Counted from the first letter of the stretch, positions 43,006-54,197 are shown. The stretch: DNA of 64,000 nucleotides from Actibacterium ureilyticum (GCF_002285435.1 NZ_NSBT01000011.1:1-64000), one strand, 5' to 3'. Notes: generated by a model from the letters alone, not told the origin. Numbers and translations are program-made.

Positions 43006-43596
43006 TCAGTGCAGGTTCGACGCGAAGTTCATCGACACGACCTGGTTCTTGATCCCGTCGATTTCCATCACCGGCCCCATGGCGGTCATGTCGACGCCGA
43101 CGCGGCCCGCCCAACGCGGCCAGTTCGCATTCAGCAGCGTCAGACACTGCGTGGCACCCAGGCCGCGCGCCGCCTTGGCCAGCTCATAGACCAGTTGGGC
43201 GTGCACCCGGCGCCGGATCCGCGCGGGCACGTCATGCGCCACGAACAGGCGCGAGCTTTCCCAGACAGTCTCGCTGACCGGGGCCTCGTCATACAGCAGG
43301 TGCGAAGGGATCGTGTCCAGCAGGCCAAGCTGTGCGTCGCGGATCATATAGGTATAGATCCCGCATTTCGCCGTGGTCGGCGTCAGCCGGTTTCCGGCCA
43401 GAACGCGGCCCATGTCGTCATGGACCACAACCCAGCGGCTGGCCGGGGTGTCATACTGGTCGTATTCCATGCCCAGGGCCTCGGGCAGGTCCCATTTATT
43501 GTGCACAATGAACAACTCGCGCCTTGCGCGAAGCATGTTCGCAAACAGTTCACCGTGGTTGTGCAGGTTTTCGAAAGAAAGAGTCGTCGTTTGCAT
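43006..43596 (-). CDS. LuxI-type autoinducer synthase (pair 2)
   Basis: A 196-residue LuxI homologue of a different branch from the one at 15829. The key residues remain: arginine and phenylalanine in RARRELF, W in HNKWDLP, acidic residues in EYDQYD, arginine in GNRLTPT, and E/R in WESSRLFV. It should make an acyl- or aryl-homoserine lactone. GGAGG precedes the ATG. It follows the luxR of the pair by 81 bases in the same direction. Confidence 0.85.
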   Translation of the reverse strand: MQTTTLSFENLHNHGELFANMLRARRELFIVHNKWDLPEALGMEYDQYDTPASRWVVVHDDMGRVLAGNRLTPTTAKCGIYTYMIRDAQLGLLDTIPSHLLYDEAPVSETVWESSRLFVAHDVPARIRRRVHAQLVYELAKAARGLGATQCLTLLNANWPRWAGRVGVDMTAMGPVMEIDGIKNQVVSMNFASNLH

Positions 43597-43677
43597 ATAA
43601 GCCTCCAGCAGGTTTAGGTAAGTTGACAGTTAACCTTGCGGAAGGCCGTCCAATGACAGCGCGGATCTTGCTGCCTG

Positions 43678-44289
43678 TCAGAGCAGACCGTAGTCCTTTG
43701 CGCGCTGTATCGCTTCGGCAGTGGTGCGTGACATCAACCGTTGACGCGCAGACGTCAGGCGGGCTTTGAGCGCACTTTCCGAGATACCCAGTTTGGCAGC
43801 GGCCGCTGCATACCGGTCGCCATCCGCAATGTACTTAAGCGCTTCGACCTGTGCTTTTGTCAGCTTTTGCGGAGGCTCGGTCATGTCGTGAAGCCGACGG
43901 ACGAGGGCCTCGATCCTTTCGATCTCGGAGTCCTCGAATTCCCGATCTGCACGCCCCGCACTCGCAATTGTCCTGGAGCTTATGGGCCCACAGGAGATCG
44001 TAACGCCGTATTTCAACCCGAACCGAGCCGCTTCCTTAAAGATGCCGAACGGATCGGGTACTTCTTCATTGCTCCACCGTGTCCATCCGGTGGTAGAAAA
44101 ACCCCACGCGGTCATCGGATCGCGCAGGACATACCCATTATTGGTATAATGTTCGGTCCAAGCCGGGTCATACGTCTGAAACGACATCAGAGGCGAGGTA
44201 AACCGGATGTGCAAACCCAGAAAATACCCCAGGGGCGACAGGTCGCCCATCATTTGAAGTTCACGATCGAAGACTGACTTTTTGAACAT
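43678..44289 (-). CDS. LuxR-family regulator (pair 2)
   Basis: A 203-residue regulator with an autoinducer-binding domain (WTEHYTNNGYVLRDPMTAWG, conserved Y, D, P and W positions) and a C-terminal helix-turn-helix (LTKAQVEALKYIADG, then AAAKLGISESALKARLTSAR). It is divergent from a small gene at 44381 and upstream of its luxI. A TGTCT/AGACA inverted repeat overlaps its start codon (44289-44302) and may be an autoregulatory site; that is speculative. Confidence 0.85.
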   Translation of the reverse strand: MFKKSVFDRELQMMGDLSPLGYFLGLHIRFTSPLMSFQTYDPAWTEHYTNNGYVLRDPMTAWGFSTTGWTRWSNEEVPDPFGIFKEAARFGLKYGVTISCGPISSRTIASAGRADREFEDSEIERIEALVRRLHDMTEPPQKLTKAQVEALKYIADGDRYAAAAAKLGISESALKARLTSARQRLMSRTTAEAIQRAKDYGLL

Positions 44290-44380
44290 GTCTTTTTAGA
44301 CAAGTTGCAGCGAATCCAGTCAACCTTAAATTGCTACTTACGAATACGATGCGCGTGCGATGCAAATACCGGAGTAGCAA

Positions 44381-44563
44381 GTGAAAAATATCCATCCAAA
44401 TCTTTTTACCCAAGTCATGCAATTCCCGGACAATGTCCGGTCTGATCTGTTGGAATTTCTGGGGGCAACCCCTGTGGGAGACGCGCAACTGAAACACATG
44501 ATTGCCGATATTTCGGCGCATCTGGACAGTTCGTCATCAATTTGTGAACCGAAGTCCGTATAA
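44381..44563 (+). CDS. Small unknown protein divergent from luxR
   Basis: A 60-residue frame starting with GTG, preceded by GGAG 9 bases upstream and ended by a strong terminator 20 bases after its stop, so it looks like a real gene. The sequence (MKNIHPNLFTQVMQFPDNVR..., no cysteines or membrane segment) matches no family I recognise. It may be controlled by the adjacent LuxR. Being short, it could also be chance. Confidence 0.55.
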   Translation: MKNIHPNLFTQVMQFPDNVRSDLLEFLGATPVGDAQLKHMIADISAHLDSSSSICEPKSV

Positions 44564-44582
44564 ATTCCGGCGCAAATGACAC

Positions 44583-44616
44583 AAAAAAACCCCGCTGCGA
44601 TAACAGCGGGGTTTTT
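44583..44616. terminator. Bidirectional intrinsic terminator
   Basis: CCCCGCTG (44590-44597), loop CGATAA, CAGCGGGG (44604-44611), flanked by A7 on the left and T5 on the right. It serves both the small plus-strand gene and, from the other side, rplQ, the last gene of the ribosomal operon. Confidence 0.92.
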
Positions 44617-44636
44617 CTTACGAGCGAGACGCTCTC

Positions 44637-45056
44637 TTATTCTTCTTCTGCAAGCTCTGCAGCGACTCGGGCTTTGTCACCCGCGCCCTTGGCATCGACA
44701 TCGCGGTCGACGAATTCGATGATTGCCATCGGCGCCATGTCACCATAGCGGAAGCCGGCTTTCAGGATCCGGACATAGCCGCCCTGGCGGTCCTTGTAGC
44801 GCGGGCCCAGAACCTCGAACAGCTTGGCGACGTGCTGGTCCTGCTTCAGGCGCGAACCGGCCAGACGGCGGGCGTGCAAGTCACCGCGCTTGCCCAGCGT
44901 GATCAGCTTTTCAACGATCGGGCGCAGTTCCTTTGCCTTGGGCAGGGTGGTCTTGATCTGTTCGTGTTCGATCAGCGAACCGGCCATGTTGGCGAACAGC
45001 GCCTTGCGGTGCTCATGGGTGCGGTTCAGGCGGCGATAGCCTTTTGCGTGACGCAT
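44637..45056 (-). CDS. rplQ: 50S ribosomal protein L17
   Basis: A 139-residue protein starting [20 protein letters not shown], with the L17 signature [18 protein letters not shown]. The acidic C-terminal tail (AAELAEEE) is common in alphaproteobacteria. It is the last gene of the alpha operon and ends at a strong terminator. Confidence 0.97.
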   Translation of the reverse strand: MRHAKGYRRLNRTHEHRKALFANMAGSLIEHEQIKTTLPKAKELRPIVEKLITLGKRGDLHARRLAGSRLKQDQHVAKLFEVLGPRYKDRQGGYVRILKAGFRYGDMAPMAIIEFVDRDVDAKGAGDKARVAAELAEEE

Positions 45057-45141
45057 TTTGTTACTCCATCTTCATTTTGCTTTGTCCGGCAGCCGATGCG
45101 TGTCAGCCGCTCTCCTTGGGGCGGGATTGCCCGGGGTATCC

Positions 45142-45161
45142 GGCGGGCCCGAAAGCCCGCC
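45142..45161 (-). promoter_or_regulatory. Hairpin between rpoA and rplQ
   Basis: GGCGGGC, loop CCGAAA, GCCCGCC. It is a perfect 7-bp stem directly after the rpoA stop, without a T-run; a processing or stabilising element is possible. Confidence 0.45.
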
Positions 45162-45168
45162 AAATCGA

Positions 45169-46185
45169 TCAGAACTGGTCTTCGAATTTCTTGGCCAGGT
45201 CTTCGATGTTCTCCGGCGGCCATTCCTCGACATCCATGCCCAGGTGCAGGCCCATGCCCGACAGAACTTCCTTGATCTCGTTCAGCGACTTGCGGCCGAA
45301 GTTCGGGGTGCGCAGCATCTCGGCTTCGGTCTTCTGGATCAGGTCGCCGATATAGACGATGTTGTCGTTCTTCAGACAGTTTGCCGAACGGACGCTGAGC
45401 TCCAGCTCGTCGACCTTCTTCAGCAGCAGCGGGTTGAACTCCAGCCCGTCATCCTCGTCCTGGCGGCCGGCGGCTTCGGGTTCGTCGAAGTTCACGAAGA
45501 TCGACAGCTGGTCCTGCAGGATGCGCGCGGCAAAGGCCACGGCGTCGTCCGGCGTGACAGAGCCATCGGTTTCGATCTTCAGCGTCAGCTTGTCATAGTC
45601 CAGAACCTGACCTTCGCGGGTCGGCTGCACGTCATAGGCCACCTTCTTGACCGGCGAATAGATCGCGTCGATCGGGATCAGGCCGATGGGCGCGTCCTCG
45701 GGGCGGTTCTTGTCGGCGGCGACATAGCCCTTGCCGGTGGTGACGGTCAGTTCCATGAACAGATCGGCGCCATCGTCCAGGTGGCAGATCACGTGATCCT
45801 TGTTCAGAACCTCGATCCCGGCGGTTTCGGCGATCTGGCCGGCGGTCACGACCGACGGGCCCTTGGCCGAAATCGACAGGCGCTTGGGCCCTTCGACATC
45901 CATGCGGATCGCGACACCCTTGAGGTTCAGCACGATGTCGGTCACGTCTTCGCGCACACCGGCAACGCTGGAAAACTCGTGCAGGACATTGTCGATCTGA
46001 ACGCTGGTGATGGCCGCACCCTGAAGCGAGCTCATCAGCACGCGGCGCAGCGCGTTGCCAAGCGTCAGGCCGAAGCCGCGTTCCAGCGGTTCGGCGATCA
46101 CGGTCGCCTGACGGGTCGGGTCATTGCCCGGCTTCACGTCCAGCTGCGTGGGTTTAATCAATTCCTGCCAGTTCTTGTGGATCAT
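45169..46185 (-). CDS. rpoA: RNA polymerase alpha subunit
   Basis: A 338-residue protein with the N-terminal dimerisation domain ([35 protein letters not shown]) and the C-terminal alpha-CTD ([35 protein letters not shown]). Length is normal. It is preceded by rpsK and followed by rplQ, the standard alpha operon order. Confidence 0.98.
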   Translation of the reverse strand: MIHKNWQELIKPTQLDVKPGNDPTRQATVIAEPLERGFGLTLGNALRRVLMSSLQGAAITSVQIDNVLHEFSSVAGVREDVTDIVLNLKGVAIRMDVEGPKRLSISAKGPSVVTAGQIAETAGIEVLNKDHVICHLDDGADLFMELTVTTGKGYVAADKNRPEDAPIGLIPIDAIYSPVKKVAYDVQPTREGQVLDYDKLTLKIETDGSVTPDDAVAFAARILQDQLSIFVNFDEPEAAGRQDEDDGLEFNPLLLKKVDELELSVRSANCLKNDNIVYIGDLIQKTEAEMLRTPNFGRKSLNEIKEVLSGMGLHLGMDVEEWPPENIEDLAKKFEDQF

Positions 46186-46255
46186 GCGTGTCTCCTCAAT
46201 TCCTGTTTCCGCCCCATGTCCAAAGCCGGAAACGCCCGAGGTTCAAAATGACGGA

Positions 46256-46284
46256 CTCGGGCCATGCGACATCGCAGGCCCGAG
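46256..46284 (-). promoter_or_regulatory. Hairpin between rpsK and rpoA
   Basis: CTCGGGCC (46256-46263) pairs with GGCCCGAG (46277-46284), 15 bases after the rpsK stop. No T-run is visible; it may modulate read-through into rpoA. Confidence 0.4.
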
Positions 46285-46298
46285 AACATGTTCGGATA

Positions 46299-46688
46299 TC
46301 AGACGCGGCGGCGCTTGGGCGGACGGCAGCCGTTATGGGCGATCGGGGTCACATCACGGATCGAGGTGATGTTGAAGCCGATAGCCGCCAGCGCGCGCAG
46401 CGCGCTTTCACGGCCCGAGCCGGGGCCCTGAACCTCGACCTCCAGCGTTTTCACGCCGTGTTCCTGTGCCTTCTTGCCCGCGTCTTCTGCGGCCATCTGA
46501 GCGGCATAGGGGGTCGACTTCCGCGAACCCTTGAAGCCCATGGTGCCAGCCGACGACCACGAGATCGCGTTGCCCTGCACGTCCGAGATCAGGATCTTGG
46601 TGTTGTTGAACGAGCTGTTCACATGCGCCACGCCTGCGGCGATGTTCTTGCGCTCTTTGCGCTTGGTGCGTGTCTTGTCGCGTGCCAT
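46299..46688 (-). CDS. rpsK: 30S ribosomal protein S11
   Basis: A 129-residue protein with the S11 features [17 protein letters not shown] and [14 protein letters not shown], ending [18 protein letters not shown], the basic tail that lies in the platform of the small subunit. It follows rpsM by 15 bases. Confidence 0.98.
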   Translation of the reverse strand: MARDKTRTKRKERKNIAAGVAHVNSSFNNTKILISDVQGNAISWSSAGTMGFKGSRKSTPYAAQMAAEDAGKKAQEHGVKTLEVEVQGPGSGRESALRALAAIGFNITSIRDVTPIAHNGCRPPKRRRV

Positions 46689-46703
46689 TGGTCAGACCCT
46701 CCC

Positions 46704-47072
46704 TTACTTCTTCTTGCCGGCGATGGGTTTCGCCGGGCCCTTGCGGGTGCGCGCATTGGTGTGCGTGCGCTGACCGCGGACGGGAAGGTTGCGGCGATGG
46801 CGCAGACCGCGATAGCAGCCCAGGTCCATCAGACGCTTGATGTTCATCTGAACGTCACGACGCAGGTCGCCTTCGACCATGTAGTTCGCGTCGATATGTT
46901 CGCGGATGGCCAGAACTTCGGCATCCGACAGTTCATTCACCCGGCGGGTGGTTTCGATACCCACGGCCTCGCAGATCTGCGCGGCGGTGTGGTTGCCGAT
47001 GCCGGTGATATATGTCAGGGCGATGGGTACGCGCTTCCCCGTGGGGATGTTCACGCCAGCGATACGTGCCAA
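46704..47072 (-). CDS. rpsM: 30S ribosomal protein S13 (TTG start)
   Basis: A 122-residue S13: [20 protein letters not shown] at the start, the helix-two-turn-helix [15 protein letters not shown], and a basic tail [11 protein letters not shown]. The initiator is TTG (47072-47070) with AAGGA about 8 bases upstream; no ATG fits the conserved N-terminus. A 204-base gap separates it from adk. Confidence 0.96.
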   Translation of the reverse strand: MARIAGVNIPTGKRVPIALTYITGIGNHTAAQICEAVGIETTRRVNELSDAEVLAIREHIDANYMVEGDLRRDVQMNIKRLMDLGCYRGLRHRRNLPVRGQRTHTNARTRKGPAKPIAGKKK

Positions 47073-47276
47073 ATCGTCTTTCCTTTCGTTGCGGTTCCGT
47101 AGTCCCAGAACCTTTTTTCACAACGCAAGCCCAAGGGAACGCCCCGCCGGACCATGCATTCTTGAGGTGATAAAACGAATCAGCCCCGCGCAGGGCGGGA
47201 CGATTCATTTCCGTGAGGAGCGTGCCTAGTGGGTTTTCCCCAAAGGGTCAAGGCGGCTTTTGCGCCCTTCCGGAAA

Positions 47277-47848
47277 CTAGCCCAGGACCGCCTTGATATC
47301 GGCTGCGACCGCGTCGATCTCGCCCAGGCCATCGACGACCTGCAACAGGCCCTTGGCGTGGTAATACCCGATCAGCGGCGCGGTCTGCTTGTAATAGGCC
47401 AGAAGGCGCACGCGCAGGCTTTCTTCGTTGTCGTCCGCACGCACGGGCTGTCCCGCAGCGCGGGCTTCTTCGGCGCGGCCCACGATACGTTCAACCAAAA
47501 CGTCATCATTGACCTGCATCTCGATCGCGACATCCAGCACCTGATCGTGCGCTTCCAGCAACGCACCCAGCGCATCGGCCTGGGCCAGCGTGCGCGGGAA
47601 CCCGTCGAAGATGAACCCGCCGCCCTGAGGGCCGGCCAGCTTTTCCTCGATCAGGCCGATGACGATCTCGTCGGTGACCAGATCGCCGCGGTCCATGACC
47701 TCGGCCACGCGCTTGCCCATCTCGGTGCCCGAGGTCCGTGCCTCGCGCAGCATGTCACCGGTCGACAATTGCGTCATGCCGCGTTCTTCGACCAGGCGCT
47801 TTGCCTGCGTGCCCTTGCCCGCGCCCGGCGGTCCCAAAAGAATGATGT

Positions 47849-47852
<4 letters not shown>
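47277..47852 (-). CDS. adk: Adenylate kinase (short-lid form)
   Basis: A 191-residue kinase converting AMP and ATP to two ADP. The P-loop is [13 protein letters not shown]-binding motifs are STGDMLREA and [10 protein letters not shown], and the lid is short, without the zinc-binding insert. Its ATG overlaps the secY stop (ATGA), so it is translated with the translocon gene. Confidence 0.97.
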
Positions 47853-49207
<1,355 letters not shown>

Positions 49208-49226
49208 GCCAGTCTCTTTTGTGACA

Positions 49227-49260
49227 GCGCCGCCTGACCCGTTTTCCGGGACGGCGGCGC
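49227..49260 (-). promoter_or_regulatory. Hairpin between rplO and secY
   Basis: GCGCCGCC (49227-49234) pairs with GGCGGCGC (49253-49260), with an inner CCCG/CGGG stem. It lies in the secY leader; no T-run is present. Confidence 0.4.
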
Positions 49261-49311
49261 TTGGAAAACATGTGGAAGGATGTAAGCGGCGCGGACGCCG
49301 CCCGCAACCTC

Positions 49312-49773
49312 TTACTCGGCGGTTGTAACCGTCAGTTGACCACCGGCTTTCTCGACCGCCGCGACTGCCGATTTCGACGCGCCGGTCACCGCGATGGTTG
49401 CCTTGGCGGTCAGCTCGCCCTTGGCCAGGACGCGGATGCCGTCCAGCTTGCGGCGCACCAGACCGCTTTCGATCAGCGTATCTTCGGTGATGTTGCCGGC
49501 GTCCAGCTTCTTGGCGTCGATGAATTTCTGGATCAGACCCAGGTTCACAACAGCGTATTGCTTGCGGTTGGGCTTGTTGAAGCCCCGCTTGGGCAGACGC
49601 TGGTAAAGCGGCATCTGGCCACCTTCGTAGCCCTTGATCGCCACACCCGAACGGGATTTCTGACCTTTGATACCACGACCGGCGGTCTTGCCTTTGCCCG
49701 AACCGGGGCCACGGCCAACACGTTTGGCTTTCTTCGCCGCGCCGGGATTGTCGCGCAGTTCATGCAGTTTCAT
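49312..49773 (-). CDS. rplO: 50S ribosomal protein L15
   Basis: A 153-residue protein starting [20 protein letters not shown] with the glycine-rich [20 protein letters not shown] region typical of L15. GGAG lies 7 bases before the ATG at 49773. A 209-base gap and a DUF1127 gene separate it from rpmD, so it begins a distinct transcription segment. Confidence 0.97.
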   Translation of the reverse strand: MKLHELRDNPGAAKKAKRVGRGPGSGKGKTAGRGIKGQKSRSGVAIKGYEGGQMPLYQRLPKRGFNKPNRKQYAVVNLGLIQKFIDAKKLDAGNITEDTLIESGLVRRKLDGIRVLAKGELTAKATIAVTGASKSAVAAVEKAGGQLTVTTAE

Positions 49774-49982
49774 ATCGCTTCTCCTAAGCCGGATGTGACC
49801 CCCGAAGCGTAACGGGCCAACCACGGCGTTTCTTGATGTTGATTCTGCGGCACAAGGCCACCGGGGGCGTATAAGGGCTGCGCGGGATCGTTGCAAGCCC
49901 CCTGCCCCAAAAGCCAAATGCCCCGGAGGATCCGAGGCGTCGTCGCTGTGCCGTGCCCCCAACGGGGCCTCAATCGCCGTGA

Positions 49983-50198
49983 TCAGTCGCCATAGACGTG
50001 GCGATAGGCGATTTCCCGGATGTCATAGCGGCTGATGCCCAGGTCCATCAGTTCCCGATCGTCGAGCCGTTTCAGCTCGGCCAGGGTATCGTTATAGTCC
50101 TGCCGTAGAGCGCGCGCGGCCTTGTAGCCTTCGATTGCGCGGGCGATGCGGGCGCTCAGCGAGCGTCCAAACGTGCCGGTGTTGATTGCGTATGCCAT
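49983..50198 (-). CDS. DUF1127 protein
   Basis: A 71-residue protein of the DUF1127 (YjiS-like) family, recognised by the C-terminal block [20 protein letters not shown]. Some alphaproteobacterial small DUF1127 proteins bind RNA or affect phosphate and RNA turnover. AAAGGA lies 8 bases before the ATG. It sits alone between rpmD and rplO behind its own leader hairpin (50217-50236) and downstream of a terminator. Confidence 0.88.
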   Translation of the reverse strand: MAYAINTGTFGRSLSARIARAIEGYKAARALRQDYNDTLAELKRLDDRELMDLGISRYDIREIAYRHVYGD

Positions 50199-50216
50199 TT
50201 CGTTTCCTTTCATCCT

Positions 50217-50236
50217 GTCGGGACGTATTTCCCGAC
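50217..50236 (-). promoter_or_regulatory. Leader hairpin of the DUF1127 gene
   Basis: GTCGGGA (50217-50223), loop of six, TCCCGAC (50230-50236), directly upstream of the Shine-Dalgarno sequence. It could affect translation or RNA stability. Confidence 0.45.
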
Positions 50237-50357
50237 CTGTTGTGTTCTCTCCCTTTGTCAGTGTGGAAATAAGCCCGGACGTTAGCGCAAACAATTGCCA
50301 AACCGGTCTGCCCGTCATGCAAATGCTGCAACGCGGCGAAATTGTGGCGGCCCCGAA

Positions 50358-50391
50358 CGCAAAACGCCCCGGCGTTTCTACCGGGGCGTTT
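50358..50391 (-). terminator. Intrinsic terminator after rpmD
   Basis: On the minus strand AAACGCCCCGG, loop of eight, CCGGGGCGTTTT: a perfect 11-bp stem (50362-50372 with 50381-50391) followed by a short T-run. It lies 22 bases after the rpmD stop and would end or attenuate the upstream transcript before DUF1127 and rplO. Confidence 0.85.
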
Positions 50392-50412
50392 CGAAATCCT
50401 GTCGAAGCTCGC

Positions 50413-50601
50413 TTAGCCGCGCTCTTCGATGATCTCTACCAGATGCGGGATCTTGGCGACCATGCCGCGCACGGCGGGGGTGTCTTCCAGTTCACGCGTC
50501 TTGTGCATTTTGTTCAGGCCCAGGCCGATCAGCGTCTGGCGCTGTTTTTCCGGGCGGCGGATCGGTGAGCCGATCTGTTTGACAACGATGGTTTTGGCCA
50601 T
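50413..50601 (-). CDS. rpmD: 50S ribosomal protein L30
   Basis: A 62-residue L30: [36 protein letters not shown] and [11 protein letters not shown] are standard. It is the last gene before an intrinsic terminator. It follows rpsE by 13 bases. Confidence 0.97.
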   Translation of the reverse strand: MAKTIVVKQIGSPIRRPEKQRQTLIGLGLNKMHKTRELEDTPAVRGMVAKIPHLVEIIEERG

Positions 50602-50614
50602 GTCTCAGATCTCC

Positions 50615-51202
50615 TTACGCGTCCGCGGCTTCAGCCGACGCTTCTTCGGCGGGGGCTGCGGCGGTTTCGGGTTTCTTCAGGATGTCGGCCACTTTCTTGC
50701 CGCGGCGCTGCGCGACCATACGGGGGCTGCTTTCCTTGGTCAGGCCGTCCAGAGTGGCACGGATCATGTTATAGGGGTTCTGCGAGCCGATCGACTTCGA
50801 CACAACGTCCTTCACGCCCAGCATCTCGAACACGGCGCGCATCGGACCACCGGCGATGATCCCGGTCCCTTCCGGCGCGGTGCGCATCACGACCTTGCCG
50901 GCGCCGTGGCGGCCTTCCATGTCGTGGTGCAGCGTGCGGCCTTCGCGCAGCGGCACGCGGATCATCTGGCGCTTGGCCTGCTCGGTCGCCTTGCGGATCG
51001 CCTCGGGGACCTCTTTGGCCTTGCCCTTGCCGAAGCCCACACGGCCTTTCTGATCGCCGACAACGACCAGCGCGGCAAAGCCGAAGCGCTTACCACCCTT
51101 GACGGTTTTCGACACACGGTTGATCGCAACCAGGCGATCTGCAAATTCCGGGGCTTCTTCGCGGTCGCGACCGCGGCCTCGGCGGTTTTCACGTTCTGCC
51201 AT
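50615..51202 (-). CDS. rpsE: 30S ribosomal protein S5
   Basis: A 195-residue S5 with the double-stranded RNA-binding-like domain ([20 protein letters not shown]) and the S5 C-terminal domain ([20 protein letters not shown]). The C-terminal tail rich in A and E is common in this group. A 107-base gap with a perfect hairpin separates it from rplR. Confidence 0.97.
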   Translation of the reverse strand: MAERENRRGRGRDREEAPEFADRLVAINRVSKTVKGGKRFGFAALVVVGDQKGRVGFGKGKAKEVPEAIRKATEQAKRQMIRVPLREGRTLHHDMEGRHGAGKVVMRTAPEGTGIIAGGPMRAVFEMLGVKDVVSKSIGSQNPYNMIRATLDGLTKESSPRMVAQRRGKKVADILKKPETAAAPAEEASAEAADA

Positions 51203-51281
51203 CAGGCATTCCTTTCAGGTTGGCGCATGTGGGCGCCGTTATTGCCAATCCTGGTGGGCCGGTATGGCCCCCGGATCATCG

Positions 51282-51301
51282 GGGTGGCGTCGCCGCCACC
51301 C
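51282..51301 (-). promoter_or_regulatory. Hairpin between rplR and rpsE
   Basis: GGGTGGCG, loop TCGC, CGCCACCC: a perfect 8-bp stem 8 bases after the rplR stop. No T-run follows. Confidence 0.4.
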
Positions 51302-51309
51302 ACAGGGTC

Positions 51310-51669
51310 TTAGAACTTCAGCCCGCCTTCACGCGCGGCGTCGGCCAGAGCCTTCACCTTGCCATGAAACAGGAAGCCGCCACGGTCGAAATAGCAATCT
51401 TCGACACCGGCTTTCTTGGCGCGTTCCGCGATGGCCGTGCCAACCTTGGCCGCGGCCTCGACGTTGTTCTTGCCAACCACACCCAGGTCCTTCTCCAGCG
51501 AGGAGGCCGAGGCGACGGTCACGCCGTTCACATCGTCGATCAGCTGAACGCTGATGTTCTTGCTCGAGCGGTGCACGCTCAGGCGCATGACGCCCGTGTT
51601 CCGCTTTTTCAGCTTGTTCCGAACGCGCATGCGGCGCTTCAGAAACAGATCTCTTTTGCTGTTTGCCAT
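51310..51669 (-). CDS. rplR: 50S ribosomal protein L18
   Basis: A 119-residue L18 starting [20 protein letters not shown], with [17 protein letters not shown]. It binds 5S rRNA. It lies 11 bases after rplF. The end [15 protein letters not shown] is the usual L18 tail. Confidence 0.97.
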   Translation of the reverse strand: MANSKRDLFLKRRMRVRNKLKKRNTGVMRLSVHRSSKNISVQLIDDVNGVTVASASSLEKDLGVVGKNNVEAAAKVGTAIAERAKKAGVEDCYFDRGGFLFHGKVKALADAAREGGLKF

Positions 51670-51680
51670 TTTGCGCGTCC

Positions 51681-52214
51681 TTACTTCTTCTTGCCTTCCT
51701 TGCGGAAGATGTACTCGTCTTTGTACTTGATGCCTTTGCCCTTATAGGGCTCGGGCTTGCGCCATTCGCGGATATTGGCCGCGACCTGGCCGACGAGTTG
51801 CTCATCGGAACCTTCGACAACGATCTCGGTCTGTTTCGGGGTGGTGACGGTCACGCCCGCCGGCACCTCGAAGTTGACCTCGTGGCTCAGGCCCAGCGAC
51901 AGTTTCAGGACATTGCCCTGCATCTGCGCGCGGTAACCAACGCCGTTGATCTCAAGCTCTTTCTTGAAGCCGTCGCTCACGCCGGTCACCAGGTTCTGAA
52001 CCATGGTGCGCGACATGCCCCACTGCTGCTTGGCACGCTTGGAGCTGCCGCGCGGGGTGACGGTGACGGTGTTTTCTTCGACCGCAAGGGTCACATCGTC
52101 GGTTGCGGTGAAGCTGCGGGCGCCCTTGGGGCCCTTCACTTCGACGGTCTGGCCAGACACGGATGCGGAAACACCCGAGGGCAGCTCGACCGGTCGTTTA
52201 CCAATACGAGACAT
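51681..52214 (-). CDS. rplF: 50S ribosomal protein L6
   Basis: A 177-residue L6: [20 protein letters not shown] and, near the end, [16 protein letters not shown], the conserved L6 signature that contacts 23S rRNA near the GTPase centre. It lies 11 bases after rpsH. Confidence 0.97.
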   Translation of the reverse strand: MSRIGKRPVELPSGVSASVSGQTVEVKGPKGARSFTATDDVTLAVEENTVTVTPRGSSKRAKQQWGMSRTMVQNLVTGVSDGFKKELEINGVGYRAQMQGNVLKLSLGLSHEVNFEVPAGVTVTTPKQTEIVVEGSDEQLVGQVAANIREWRKPEPYKGKGIKYKDEYIFRKEGKKK

Positions 52215-52225
52215 ACCAGACCTCC

Positions 52226-52624
52226 TTAGAAGACGGTGCAGAGCACTTCGCCGCCAACATTCTGGCTGCGGGCGCTTGCATCCGACATGACGCCTTTCGA
52301 CGTCGAGACGATCGACACGCCCAGGCCCTGACGGACGGTGGGGATGTCGCCAACGCTCATGTACACGCGGCGGCCCGGCTTCGAAACCCGCTTCAGTTCG
52401 CGGATCACGGGGGTGCCTTCGAAATACTTGAGGCTGATTTCAATCTCCGGCAGACCACGCTGATCGGTGGTGCTTTCATAGCCGCGGATATAGCCTTCGT
52501 CCTGGAGCACATCCAGAACCCAGGCACGCAGCTTCGACGCCGGTGTCTTGACGGTGGACTTGCCACGCATCTGCGCGTTGCGGATGCGGGTCAGCATATC
52601 GCCGAGAGGATCGTTCACAGACAT
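52226..52624 (-). CDS. rpsH: 30S ribosomal protein S8
   Basis: A 132-residue S8: [20 protein letters not shown], and the C-terminal [16 protein letters not shown] motif that binds 16S rRNA helix 21. In many bacteria S8 represses the spc operon at the rplE region; no such site was identified here. It lies 13 bases after rpsN. Confidence 0.97.
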   Translation of the reverse strand: MSVNDPLGDMLTRIRNAQMRGKSTVKTPASKLRAWVLDVLQDEGYIRGYESTTDQRGLPEIEISLKYFEGTPVIRELKRVSKPGRRVYMSVGDIPTVRQGLGVSIVSTSKGVMSDASARSQNVGGEVLCTVF

Positions 52625-52637
52625 ATCGTTCCCTCCC

Positions 52638-52943
52638 TTACCAGCTCGATTTCACCATACCGGGGATCTGGCCTTTGGAGCCCAGTTCCCGCAGCATGAT
52701 CCGGCTGACCTTCAGCTTACGATAGTAAGCGTGGGGACGGCCTGTCAGCTGACAGCGGTTGTGCAGACGTGTGGCCGAGCTGTTGCGCGGCAGTTTGGCA
52801 AGCTTCAGGCGCGCCTTGAAACGCTCTTCCATCGGCTTGGATTCGTCGTTTGCGATCTCTTTCAGCGCGGCACGCTTGGCGGCATATTTCTCCACCAGCT
52901 TCTGACGCTTCAGTTCGCGTTCGACCATTGCTTTCTTAGCCAT
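52638..52943 (-). CDS. rpsN: 30S ribosomal protein S14 (zinc-free form)
   Basis: A 101-residue S14 of the long, cysteine-poor type: [16 protein letters not shown] at the start and [19 protein letters not shown]. The CxxC pairs of the zinc form are absent. It lies 19 bases after rplE. Confidence 0.97.
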   Translation of the reverse strand: MAKKAMVERELKRQKLVEKYAAKRAALKEIANDESKPMEERFKARLKLAKLPRNSSATRLHNRCQLTGRPHAYYRKLKVSRIMLRELGSKGQIPGMVKSSW

Positions 52944-52962
52944 GTTCTCTCTCTCCCGCGGA

Positions 52963-53523
52963 TCAGCTGTTGAACGGCATGTTGAAATGCTTCAACAGCG
53001 CCTTCGCTTCCGCGTCGGTTTTCGCGGTGGTGCAGATGATGATGTCCATGCCCAGCATGTCGACGACCTTGTCGAAGTCGATTTCCGGGAACACGATGTG
53101 CTCTTTCAGACCCATGGCATAGTTGCCACGGCCGTCGAAGCTCTTGCCCGAGACACCACGGAAGTCGCGGATGCGGGGCATCGCGATGGTGATCAGGCGG
53201 TCCAGGAATTCATACATCCGGTCGCCGCGCAGGGTCACCTTGGTGCCCAGCGGCATTTCTTCACGCACGCGGAAACCCGCGATCGATTTCTTGGCTTTGG
53301 TCACCACGGCGTTCTGGCCGGCGATCAGGGTCAGCGCTTCCTGCGCGTGCTTGACCTTCTTGGTGTCCTTGACGGCGTCACCGATGCCCATGTTCAGGAC
53401 AACCTTGTCCAGACGCGGGATCATCATGTCGTTCTTGTAGCCGAACTCTTCCTTCATCGCCGCGCGGATCTGGTCCTTGTACGCAGCTTTCAGGCGCGGG
53501 GTGTAGTTTGCTGTATCAAGCAT
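52963..53523 (-). CDS. rplE: 50S ribosomal protein L5
   Basis: A 186-residue L5 with [20 protein letters not shown] and [20 protein letters not shown]. It binds 5S rRNA and contacts the P-site tRNA. Its start overlaps the rplX stop by 8 bases. Confidence 0.97.
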   Translation of the reverse strand: MLDTANYTPRLKAAYKDQIRAAMKEEFGYKNDMMIPRLDKVVLNMGIGDAVKDTKKVKHAQEALTLIAGQNAVVTKAKKSIAGFRVREEMPLGTKVTLRGDRMYEFLDRLITIAMPRIRDFRGVSGKSFDGRGNYAMGLKEHIVFPEIDFDKVVDMLGMDIIICTTAKTDAEAKALLKHFNMPFNS

Positions 53524-53827
53524 CGATCACGTCCCCCGTGGTCTTGGCGTAACGAACCTTCTTGTCGCCTTCCATCTTGAAGCCGATGCGGGTCGCTTTG
53601 CCGTTCTTGTCCAGATAGGCCAGGTTCGACAGTTCGATCGGCATCGCCTTGGGCAGGCGGCCGCCCTGCGACGTTTGCGACTGGCGGGTGTGGCGGATGG
53701 CCATGTTGATGCCTTCCACGACAGCCTTGCCGGCTTTGGGGTCAACGGAAGCAATGGTGCCTTCCTTGCCCTTGTCCTTGCCGGCCAGCACGACGACCTT
53801 GTCGCCTTTTTTCAGTTTCGCAGCCAT
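53516..53827 (-). CDS. rplX: 50S ribosomal protein L24
   Basis: A 103-residue L24 starting [20 protein letters not shown], a KOW motif, then [19 protein letters not shown]. It is an assembly initiator of the large subunit. The ATG at 53827 is one base after the rplN stop; the longer upstream frame is not conserved. Confidence 0.97.
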   Translation of the reverse strand: MAAKLKKGDKVVVLAGKDKGKEGTIASVDPKAGKAVVEGINMAIRHTRQSQTSQGGRLPKAMPIELSNLAYLDKNGKATRIGFKMEGDKKVRYAKTTGDVIDA

Positions 53828-53828
53828 C

Positions 53829-54197
53829 TTACAGCACCTCCGGCGCAAGCGAGATGATCTTCATGAAGTTCTTGGCGCGCAGTTCGCGAACAACCGGCCC
53901 GAAGATACGGGTGCCAACGGGTTCGTTGTTGTTGTTCAGGATAACGGCGGCGTTGCGATCGAAGCGGATCGCGGTGCCGTCTTCGCGACGGACTTCCTTG
54001 GCGGTGCGCACGACGACGGCTTTACGCACATCGCCCTTCTTCACGCGGCCGCGGGGGATGGCTTCCTTCACGGAAACAACGATGATGTCACCCACCGATG
54101 CGTATTTCCGCTTGGACCCACCCAGGACCTTGATGCACTGCACCCGGCGTGCGCCGGAGTTGTCAGCGACATCCAGATTGGTCTGCATCTGGATCAT
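53829..54197 (-). CDS. rplN: 50S ribosomal protein L14
   Basis: A 122-residue L14: [20 protein letters not shown] and [20 protein letters not shown] are diagnostic. It lies at the subunit interface and binds L19. A 65-base gap separates it from rpsQ. Confidence 0.98.
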   Translation of the reverse strand: MIQMQTNLDVADNSGARRVQCIKVLGGSKRKYASVGDIIVVSVKEAIPRGRVKKGDVRKAVVVRTAKEVRREDGTAIRFDRNAAVILNNNNEPVGTRIFGPVVRELRAKNFMKIISLAPEVL

